Assembly (NCBI RefSeq): GCF_016653295.1
Contig: NZ_NHSF01000067.1
Coordinates: 1 to 64,000 of the forward strand
Source: Halochromatium salexigens
GTDB taxonomy: Bacteria; Pseudomonadota; Gammaproteobacteria; Chromatiales; Chromatiaceae
DNA: 64,000 bases
Direction of reading: 5' to 3'
Shown here: positions 57,839 to 64,000 of the stretch, in pieces
Position numbering within the stretch: the stretch's first letter is position 1
Layout: every line of letters starts with the position of its first letter
Made by a program: the position numbers and the translations under genes
Notes under the pieces: model-generated
What the model was told of the DNA's origin: nothing
Databases searched by the model: none
What the model saw: only the letters and a program-made list of their open reading frames with translations

Positions 57839-58563
57839 TGTCGACCCTCGAAGCGCGCGCGCTGGCCAAGACCTATCGACGTCGGGCCGTGGTCAACGGA
57901 GTTGACCTCAGTGTGGATGCCGGCGAAGTGGTAGGCCTGCTGGGGCCGAACGGCGCGGGCAAGACCACGAGCTTCTATATGATCGTCGGCCTGGTCGGCG
58001 CCGATGCCGGGCGCATCATCCTCGACGGCGAGGACATCACGCATCGGCCCATGCACGCCCGCGCGCGGCGAGGGCTGAGTTATCTGGCCCAGGAACCCTC
58101 GGTCTTTCGCAAACTCAAGGCGCGCGATAATCTGATGGCGGTGTTGGAGATGCGCGCCGCGAGCAGTCGCGAGGATCATCGCCAGCGCTGTGACGAGCTG
58201 CTCGATGAACTGGGCATCAGCCATGTCGCCGATTCGCTCGCGCTGAGTCTCTCCGGCGGCGAGCGCCGCCGCCTCGAGATCGCGCGCGCGCTGGCGCTCG
58301 AGCCCAGGGTGATGCTGCTCGATGAGCCCTTCGCCGGCGTCGATCCGATCGCGGTGGGCGATATCAAAGGCATCATCGGCCATCTGCGCGATCGGCGCAT
58401 CGGCGTGCTCATCACCGACCATAATGTGCGCGAGACGCTGGACATCTGCGATCGGGCGTACATCATCAACGCCGGACAGGTGATCGCCCAAGGCGCGCCC
58501 GCGGCGTTGCTGCAGGACCCGCAGGTGCGAGCCGTGTATCTCGGCGAGCATTTTCGGCTGTGA
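57835..58563 (+). CDS. lptB: LPS export ABC transporter ATPase LptB
   Basis: 242 aa. Energises LPS extraction from the inner membrane. Walker [21 protein letters not shown], signature [20 protein letters not shown], Walker [20 protein letters not shown], plus [20 protein letters not shown]. 85 bp upstream of rpoN. Confidence 0.97.
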   Translation: MMSTLEARALAKTYRRRAVVNGVDLSVDAGEVVGLLGPNGAGKTTSFYMIVGLVGADAGRIILDGEDITHRPMHARARRGLSYLAQEPSVFRKLKARDNLMAVLEMRAASSREDHRQRCDELLDELGISHVADSLALSLSGGERRRLEIARALALEPRVMLLDEPFAGVDPIAVGDIKGIIGHLRDRRIGVLITDHNVRETLDICDRAYIINAGQVIAQGAPAALLQDPQVRAVYLGEHFRL

Positions 58564-58648
58564 ACACCAGGATCTTGGCCGTCGAACAGGCTTTTCGACT
58601 AGACTTCAAGGCTCAACCAGGCCTTTCGTACCCGTACTCACGCTCGGA

Positions 58649-60133
58649 ATGAAGCAAAGCATCCAGCTCCGTCTTGGTCAGCAGTTGACCATGACGCCGC
58701 AGCTCCAGCAGGCGATCAAGCTGCTGCAGCTCTCCACACTCGACCTGCAGCGCGAGATCCAGGATGCGCTCGAGTCCAATCTGATGCTGGAGACGGCGGA
58801 CGAGGGCGAGACCGAGCGCGAGGGCGCGCCCGCCGAGACCCGCGAGAGCGAACGCCAGCGCCATGAGGCCGATGCGGCCGTTGACGCCGAGGTTCCGGCC
58901 GAGTCTAACGCGCTGCCCGATGATCTGCCGCTCGACAGCGATTGGAACGATACCTATGACGGCGAAACCAGCGAGCAGTATGCCGGTCCTTCGGCCGCGG
59001 CCGGGGGTGGCTCGGACCATGAGGTTGACCTGTTCGCCCAGCAGTCGCGCCCGCAGACGCTGCACGATCATCTCGAATGGCAGCTCAATCTGGGCCATCT
59101 CGGGGCGCGCGACCGGCTGATCGCCGAGGCGCTGATCGATGCCATCGATGCCGATGGCTATCTGCGGCTCGATCCCGCCGAGCTGCTCGAGACGCTGGAT
59201 CTCGAGGACCTCGAACGCGATGAGATCGAAGCGGTCCTGCATGCCGTCCAGGCCCTTGATCCGCCCGGCATCGGCGCCCGCGATCCGCGCGAGTGCCTGC
59301 TCCTGCAACTGCGCCAGCTCCCGGCGGAGACGCCGCATCGGGCCGGCGCGCTGATGATCTGCGAGAAACTGTTCGATGCCCTCTCGCGCAACGATCTCGA
59401 TGAGCTGCGCCGCCATACCAAGCTCTCGGACCTGGAACTCGGGCGCGCCCTGGCGCTGATTCGCTCCTTGCAACCAAGGCCCGGGGCCTTGATGAGCGAG
59501 CATCGTCCCGACTACGTCATCCCCGATGTGCTGGTGCGCAAGCGCGCCGGCAGTTGGCAGGTCGAGCTAAATCCCGATACTCAGCCTAAACTGAGAGTGA
59601 ATGAGGACTATGTGAAGCTCATTCGACGCGCCGATGATGGCGCCGAGAACACCTGTCTCAAGACGCATCTCCAGGAGGCCCGTTGGTTCATCAAAAGCCT
59701 GTTGAGCCGCAACGATACCGTGCTGAAAGTGGCGGCGAAGATTGTGGAGTTGCAGCACGATTTCTTCGAGTACGGCGAAGAGGCCATGCGTCCGCTGATC
59801 TTGAGAGATGTGGCGGATTCGCTCGAACTACACGAGTCAACCGTCTCGCGCGTGACCACGCAGAAGTATATGCACACCCCGCGTGGTACGCTCGAGTTCA
59901 AGTACTTCTTTTCCAGCCATGTCGGCACCGCAGCGGGGGGTGAATGCTCGTCCACCGCCATCCGTGCCTTCATTCGCAAATTGGTCGCCGCCGAGACGGC
60001 CAATAAACCACTGAGCGACAGCAAGATCGCCGGCATCCTGTCCGAACAGGGCATCAATGTCGCGCGCCGTACTGTCGCCAAATACCGCGAGGCAATGGGT
60101 ATTCCACCCTCGAACGAGCGCAAGCGTCTCTAG
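58649..60133 (+). CDS. rpoN: RNA polymerase sigma-54 factor RpoN
   Basis: 494 aa. Region I glutamine-rich start MKQSIQLRLGQQLTMTPQLQ, an acidic region II, a core-binding domain, the HTH (LELHESTVSRVTTQKYMHTP) and the RpoN box ARRTVAKYRE near residue 475. Full length. Relevant here because two sigma-54-like promoters lie at 28.8 and 29.6 kb. Followed 52 bp later by hpf. Confidence 0.97.
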   Translation: MKQSIQLRLGQQLTMTPQLQQAIKLLQLSTLDLQREIQDALESNLMLETADEGETEREGAPAETRESERQRHEADAAVDAEVPAESNALPDDLPLDSDWNDTYDGETSEQYAGPSAAAGGGSDHEVDLFAQQSRPQTLHDHLEWQLNLGHLGARDRLIAEALIDAIDADGYLRLDPAELLETLDLEDLERDEIEAVLHAVQALDPPGIGARDPRECLLLQLRQLPAETPHRAGALMICEKLFDALSRNDLDELRRHTKLSDLELGRALALIRSLQPRPGALMSEHRPDYVIPDVLVRKRAGSWQVELNPDTQPKLRVNEDYVKLIRRADDGAENTCLKTHLQEARWFIKSLLSRNDTVLKVAAKIVELQHDFFEYGEEAMRPLILRDVADSLELHESTVSRVTTQKYMHTPRGTLEFKYFFSSHVGTAAGGECSSTAIRAFIRKLVAAETANKPLSDSKIAGILSEQGINVARRTVAKYREAMGIPPSNERKRL

Positions 60134-60185
60134 CGGTCACGATCACGTGCTGCAGCGGGACGCTTGCAAACCCAGGAGTGACGCT

Positions 60186-60551
60186 ATGCAAATCAACCTG
60201 ACGGGTCATCATGTCGAGATTACCGAGCCGCTGAAGGGCTACGTCGACAGCAAATTCGCGCGCTTGGAACGCCACTTCGATCATGTGATCAAAGTGCATG
60301 TGGTTCTCAGTGTCGAGAAACTGCGGCAGAAGGCCGAGGCCCGCATCCATATGAATGGGGCCGATGTCTTTGCCGATGCGGTCCACGAGGATATGTACGC
60401 GGCCATCGATGGCCTGATCGACAAGCTCGACCGCCAGGTCCTGAAATACAAGGAAAAACGTCAGAATCACCGCGGTTCGTCGACCAAGACGCTGACCGAG
60501 GGTGAGACCGTCAGCGGTGAGCTTGACGATGAGCAGGAGCCGCTGAACTAA
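60186..60551 (+). CDS. hpf: Ribosome hibernation promoting factor HPF
   Basis: 121 aa. Begins MQINLTGHHVEITEPLKGYV, with VHVVLSVEKLRQKAEARIHM and MYAAIDGLIDKLDRQVLKYK, i.e. a short-form HPF without the dimerisation domain but with a 25-residue acidic tail. Good AGGAG ribosome-binding site. Part of the conserved rpoN-hpf-ptsN order. Confidence 0.95.
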   Translation: MQINLTGHHVEITEPLKGYVDSKFARLERHFDHVIKVHVVLSVEKLRQKAEARIHMNGADVFADAVHEDMYAAIDGLIDKLDRQVLKYKEKRQNHRGSSTKTLTEGETVSGELDDEQEPLN

Positions 60552-60571
60552 GTAAACATGTCTCCGTCTGT

Positions 60572-60610
60572 GCCGGAGCCCGCCGTTTTACGCCCGGCTC
60601 CGGCCTCTTT
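60572..60610 (+). terminator. Hairpin between hpf and ptsN
   Basis: GCCGGAGCC (60572-60580) pairs with GGCTCCGGC (60596-60604) around a 15-nt loop and is followed by CTCTTTAT. Probably a partial terminator or attenuator after hpf. Confidence 0.6.
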
Positions 60611-60679
60611 ATGTTCACTTGGACGGCAGGGTGCGCCTACAGATGGTGCGCGATCCGATTCCCTTTGGAGCAACAGTTA

Positions 60680-61126
60680 ATGCTTCCCCTGACGTTAATC
60701 ACAGAGCCACGTATCCGCTGTCGTGTCGAGGTCACGAGTAAGAAGCGGCTGCTGGAATCCTTGGCCGAACTCTTGGCGCCCGCGGGTCCACAGTGCTCAC
60801 CGTCCGCGGTCTTCGACCTGCTCAACGAGCGCGAGCGGCTCGGCAGTACGGGATTGGGCGAGGGGGTCGCGTTACCGCATGCGCGCATCGCCGGTATCGA
60901 CGACTCCGTGGGTGCCTTCGTTCAGCTCGAGCAGGGGGTGAGCTTCGACGCGCCGGATGATCGGCCAGTCGATCTCGCCTTTGGCCTGCTGGTCCCGGAG
61001 GCGGCGACCGAGGCCCATCTCGGGCTCTTGGCCGGGTTGGCCGAGCGCTTCAATGATCCACGCTTGCGCGCGGCCTTGCGCGAGGCGCATGACGCCAGCA
61101 CCCTGCTGGCCTTGCTGCAGCGCTGA
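60680..61126 (+). CDS. ptsN: PTS IIA-like nitrogen regulatory protein PtsN
   Basis: 148 aa from ATG 60680 with GGAG upstream. EIIA(Ntr): VALPHARIAGID carries the phosphorylated His67, and GVSFDAPDDRPVDLAFGLLV is typical. The regulatory PTS couples phosphorylation state to potassium, nitrogen or stress signalling. 26 bp upstream of hprK. Confidence 0.93.
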   Translation: MLPLTLITEPRIRCRVEVTSKKRLLESLAELLAPAGPQCSPSAVFDLLNERERLGSTGLGEGVALPHARIAGIDDSVGAFVQLEQGVSFDAPDDRPVDLAFGLLVPEAATEAHLGLLAGLAERFNDPRLRAALREAHDASTLLALLQR

Positions 61127-61152
61127 GGCCGGCGCTGAATCCGTTCACGCCG

Positions 61153-62109
61153 ATGCCACCCGTCGACACGCTCCAAGGCTTGGTCGCACAGCTTGGCCCG
61201 CGCCTGCGCCTGCGTTGGTTGACCCCGATACCCGCGCAACCACTGGCGCTGGTCAGCGCCGATCTGCCAGGCGGCGCCGCGCAGAGTCTCGTCGGCTCGT
61301 TGAACTGCATCCATCCGAACCGTCTGCAGGTACTGGGGCTCGCCGAGATGCACCATCTCGAGGATCTGAGCCAGGCCTCCGCGCGCGAGACGGTCGAGCG
61401 CCTGTTTGCCGCGCGCCCGGCGGCGGTGATCTTCGCTCAGGACATCGCGCCTCCGGCGCGTTTCCTGGCGCAGGCCAAGCGCTCGGGCACGCCGCTCCTG
61501 GCCTCGCCGACCTCCGAGGAGGAGATCGTCGACCGGCTGCAATATTTCCTGACCTATGCCCTGGCCGAGCGTACCACCCTGCACGGGGTCTTCCTCGAGG
61601 TGCTGGGCATGGGGGTGCTGTTGGTCGGCGATCCCGGTATCGGCAAGAGCGAACTCGCGCTCGAGATGGTGGTGCGCGGGGGGCATCGGCTGATCGCGGA
61701 CGACGCGCCGGAGGTCGCGCGCATCGGCCCGGAGACCTTGCAGGGCAGTTGTCCGGAGCTGTTGCGCGATTTTCTCGAGGTGCGCGGACTCGGTGTGCTC
61801 AATGTGCGGGCGATGTTTGGTGAGGGCGCGGTTCAGCAAGCCGAGCAATTGAGCTTGATCGTCAACATGCGCGCCCTCGATGGCGAGGCGCTGGCAGGCA
61901 TGGACCGGCTGCGCGGCAGTCTCTCGTCGCGCACCATCCTTGGCGTTGCGATCCCCGAGATCACGCTTCCCGTTGCCCCGGGGCGCAATCTTGCCGTCTT
62001 GTTGGAGACCGCTGTTCGTCATCAGATCCTGCGCCTGCGCGGGTATGATGCTAGCGCTGATCTGATTGAGCGACAAGCCCGTTCCATCGATGAGACCGTC
62101 CATGCATGA
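61153..62109 (+). CDS. hprK: HPr kinase/phosphorylase HprK
   Basis: 318 aa. Phosphorylates/dephosphorylates HPr on Ser46. P-loop LLVGDPGIGKSELALEMVVR (Lys165), His144 in TTLHGVFLEV, Asp pair in RLIADDAPEVARI, and the K3-loop MRALDGEALAGMDRLRG. The HPr partner in this operon keeps Ser46. 54 bp upstream of rapZ. Confidence 0.95.
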   Translation: MPPVDTLQGLVAQLGPRLRLRWLTPIPAQPLALVSADLPGGAAQSLVGSLNCIHPNRLQVLGLAEMHHLEDLSQASARETVERLFAARPAAVIFAQDIAPPARFLAQAKRSGTPLLASPTSEEEIVDRLQYFLTYALAERTTLHGVFLEVLGMGVLLVGDPGIGKSELALEMVVRGGHRLIADDAPEVARIGPETLQGSCPELLRDFLEVRGLGVLNVRAMFGEGAVQQAEQLSLIVNMRALDGEALAGMDRLRGSLSSRTILGVAIPEITLPVAPGRNLAVLLETAVRHQILRLRGYDASADLIERQARSIDETVHA

Positions 62110-62163
62110 CGCCAATCCCGTCCGCCGAATAATGCGTTCGACGCAGGCTCCAGTGAGGGTGAT

Positions 62164-63030
62164 ATGGAGCTGATCATCGTCAGTGGTCTCTCGGGGGCCG
62201 GCAAGAGCGTCGCCCTGCGCACGCTTGAGGATATCGGTTTTGTCTGCATCGATAATCTACCGCTGTTTCTGCTGCATGATCTTGCGCTCGGGCTCAAGCA
62301 GACCCGACCCGAGGGCGGCGATGGCCGCGGCGGCACCGCGATCGGCATCGATGCGCGCAGCGGTCCCGACTTGCTCGAGCAGGTTCCCGGTGTGGTCAAG
62401 GCACTCGAGGCGCGAGGCATCAGTATTCGGGTCATCTTTCTTGACGCCGACACGCCGACCCTGGTCTCGCGTTTCAGCGAGACCCGGCGCAAGCATCCGC
62501 TCACCGATGCTGAGCGTCCGCTCGCCGAGGCGATCGAACTCGAGCGGCGCCTGCTCGAGCCGCTGCGTCGCACGGCGACGACCCAGATCGATACCTCCTA
62601 CACCAATGTGCACGAGCTGCGCGAGCTGATCCGCGAGAACCTCAATCGCAAGGGGCGCGTGCGGGCGCCGCTGTTGCTGCAGTCGTTCGGGTTCAAGAAT
62701 GGCATCCCGGCGGCGGTGGATTTCGTCTTCGACGTGCGCTGCCTGCCGAATCCGCATTGGCAGCCCGAGTTACGACCGCTGACGGGCCTGGACCCGGAGG
62801 TGGCGGGCTTCCTCGAAGGCTCGCCCGAGGCGATTCGCATGCGCGAGGATCTCATCGATTTCCTCGATCGCTGGGTGCCACGCTTCGAGAACGATGGCCG
62901 CAGTTATTTGACCATCGGCATCGGTTGTACCGGCGGGCGGCATCGTTCGGTGTTCATGGTCAACGCCCTGCAGCGACACTTCGAAGGACAAGGCCATCAG
63001 GTCTTGGTACGTCATCGGGAACTCGCATGA
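62164..63030 (+). CDS. rapZ: RNase adapter protein RapZ
   Basis: 288 aa. P-loop GLSGAGKSVALRTLEDIGF, then CIDNLPLFLLHDLALGL, LNRKGRVRAPLLLQSFGFKN and IGCTGGRHRSVFMVNALQRH. Controls GlmS levels through small-RNA decay in enterics. Overlaps the EIIA gene by 4 bp. Confidence 0.97.
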   Translation: MELIIVSGLSGAGKSVALRTLEDIGFVCIDNLPLFLLHDLALGLKQTRPEGGDGRGGTAIGIDARSGPDLLEQVPGVVKALEARGISIRVIFLDADTPTLVSRFSETRRKHPLTDAERPLAEAIELERRLLEPLRRTATTQIDTSYTNVHELRELIRENLNRKGRVRAPLLLQSFGFKNGIPAAVDFVFDVRCLPNPHWQPELRPLTGLDPEVAGFLEGSPEAIRMREDLIDFLDRWVPRFENDGRSYLTIGIGCTGGRHRSVFMVNALQRHFEGQGHQVLVRHRELA

Positions 63031-63434
63031 GCGTTGCGGTCTTGCTGATCACGCATAACCGGATCGGTGCCGAATTGCTGGAGACCGCCATCCGCATGTT
63101 CGGACGCTGCCCGCTGGCGGCGCGGGCGATCGACGTCCACGAGCAGGATGATCCAGATCAGCTGCGCCTGCAGATCCGGCAATGCGCCGAGCACCTGGAT
63201 GAGGGCGCTGGGCTGCTCGTGTTGACCGATCTGTACGGCTCGACGCCGGCGAATGTGACCGATGCCTTGCGCCAGCGTCGCCAGGTGCGCGTGCTCAGCG
63301 GGGTCAACCTGCCGATGTTGGTACGCGTACTCAATTATGGCGATCTCGAGCTGTCAGCGCTCGCCGACAAGGCCTTGAGCGGGGGACGCGACGGCGTGCT
63401 CGGCTGTACCCAGGAAACCAACGATGGTCCGTAG
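63027..63434 (+). CDS. PTS EIIA(Man)-family protein
   Basis: 135 aa. Mannose-type EIIA domain: AVLLITHNRIGAELLETAIR with phosphorylation site His10, GLLVLTDLYGSTPANVTDAL and RVLSGVNLPMLVRVLNY. No EIIB or membrane EIIC/D is present nearby, so it is a regulatory orphan EIIA. Overlaps ptsH by 11 bp. Confidence 0.92.
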   Translation: MSVAVLLITHNRIGAELLETAIRMFGRCPLAARAIDVHEQDDPDQLRLQIRQCAEHLDEGAGLLVLTDLYGSTPANVTDALRQRRQVRVLSGVNLPMLVRVLNYGDLELSALADKALSGGRDGVLGCTQETNDGP

Positions 63435-63693
63435 AGAACTCGATATCATCAATCGCCTCGGCCTGCATGCGCGCGCGGCGGCCAAGTTCGTGACCTGCGC
63501 GAGCGCGTTTCAAAGCCAGGTCCAGGTCGAACGCCAGGGCCGGCGGGTGAACGGTAAGAGCATCATGGGCGTGATGATGTTGGCCGCCGCCTGTGGCACG
63601 CGCATCACGATCGAGCTGGACGGGCCGGATGCCGAGCAGGCCGCCGATGCGCTGGAGGCCCTGGTGGCCGATTGCTTTGGAGAAGGGGAATGA
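63424..63693 (+). CDS. ptsH: Phosphocarrier protein HPr
   Basis: 89 aa. His15 (RLGLHARAAAKF) for PEP-dependent and Ser46 (VNGKSIMGVMML) for HprK-dependent phosphorylation are both in place. Overlaps the EIIA gene by 11 bp and EI by 4 bp. Confidence 0.96.
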   Translation: MVRRELDIINRLGLHARAAAKFVTCASAFQSQVQVERQGRRVNGKSIMGVMMLAAACGTRITIELDGPDAEQAADALEALVADCFGEGE

Positions 63694-64000
63694 CCACCGC
63701 CTTGCTCGGGGTCGGTGTCAGCGGTTCGCGGCCGGTCGCGATCGGCCGTGCCTATCTGTTCGGACGCGAGCCAACCGTGGTCAGCGAAGAGATCGAGCGC
63801 GATCGCATCGACGCCGAGGTGCAGCGGCTCGACGAGGCGTTGGAATGCGCGCAACAGCATCTCGAGTCGGTGCGCCGCCAGATCCCTGACTCGACGCCGG
63901 TGCATATCGCCGAGTTCATCGACGCCCATCTGATGATGCTTACGGACTCGGCCTTGGTGGATGCGACCAAGGCGCTGATTCGCGAGCGCAGTATCAACGC
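63690..64000 (+). CDS. ptsI: PTS enzyme I, N-terminal part (runs off window)
   Basis: The first 103 residues are visible: LLGVGVSGSRPVAIGRAYLF, then a helical hairpin ERDRIDAEVQRLDEALECAQ and IAEFIDAHLMMLTDSALVDA, as in the HPr-binding domain of enzyme I. There is no N-terminal GAF domain, so this is PtsI-type rather than PtsP. It starts at ATG overlapping the HPr stop (ATGA). The catalytic His and the PEP-binding domain lie beyond the window. Confidence 0.88.
   Translation, partial: MTTALLGVGVSGSRPVAIGRAYLFGREPTVVSEEIERDRIDAEVQRLDEALECAQQHLESVRRQIPDSTPVHIAEFIDAHLMMLTDSALVDATKALIRERSIN

Overview
The window is high-GC DNA from an anoxygenic phototrophic gammaproteobacterium, most likely a purple sulfur bacterium (Chromatiales). 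The evidence is a magnesium-chelatase cluster (bchI-bchD-bchO at 40.2-43.9 kb) embedded in an otherwise ordinary gammaproteobacterial backbone. That backbone includes the mla/lpt/rpoN/ptsN/rapZ region, queA-tgt-yajC-secDF, and iscA/sufE.

Layout. 0-4.3 kb: the first 25 codons of a DUF4338/DruA-like gene, then glycolate oxidase glcD-glcE-glcF. 4.5-9.3 kb: a NamZ-type (DUF1343) muramidase-like gene behind tRNA-Leu(CAA), queuosine genes queA and tgt, msrA, and yajC. 9.4-19.6 kb: secD-secF, a 2-oxoglutarate oxygenase coupled to secF, mepA, two uncharacterised genes, an SLC13/TrkA-C transporter, a PKHD hydroxylase, iscA, sufE and a LON-substrate-binding-domain protein. 19.8-21.5 kb: a scar containing tRNA-Leu(UAA), a 5'-truncated transposase, a cluster of DnaA boxes beside AT-rich DNA, and a glutamate-dehydrogenase-like fragment. 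21.5-28.6 kb: glgP, a DUF2939 gene, yheS, comM and ubiK.

28.6-31.4 kb is a nitrogen-control block. Two strong NtrC-type sites and a sigma-54-like element precede a TorF-type porin gene, and a second sigma-54-like promoter precedes glnK-amtB. RpoN itself is encoded at 58.6 kb. 31.5-36.1 kb holds speE and a three-gene signalling operon: hybrid kinase with a degenerate receiver, REC-PAS protein, and an ArsR regulator with two cysteines spaced as in SqrR/BigR persulfide sensors. 36.1-38.4 kb contains decayed genes (FkbM fragment, deleted zinc-type dehydrogenase) followed by an odd PTPS-fold protein and a thioesterase. 38.4-40 kb is a MenE-like ligase.

40.2-47.6 kb: bchI-bchD-bchO, an HNH protein, and a class B PBP/SEDS pair. 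47.6-55.3 kb: hisG-hisD-hisC, murA and mlaFEDCB, all on the minus strand. 55.4-64 kb: a DUF72-like gene, then kdsC-lptC-lptA-lptB-rpoN-hpf-ptsN-hprK-rapZ-EIIA(Man)-HPr-EI, with the last gene running off the window. This PTS set has no sugar permease in view and looks regulatory.

The strongest candidates for something not already described are the NtrC-controlled porin gene in front of glnK-amtB, the DnaA-box cluster in the scar, the kinase/REC-PAS/dithiol-ArsR operon, and the PTPS-like protein lacking canonical zinc and catalytic residues. No CRISPR array, prophage or complete defence island was seen.
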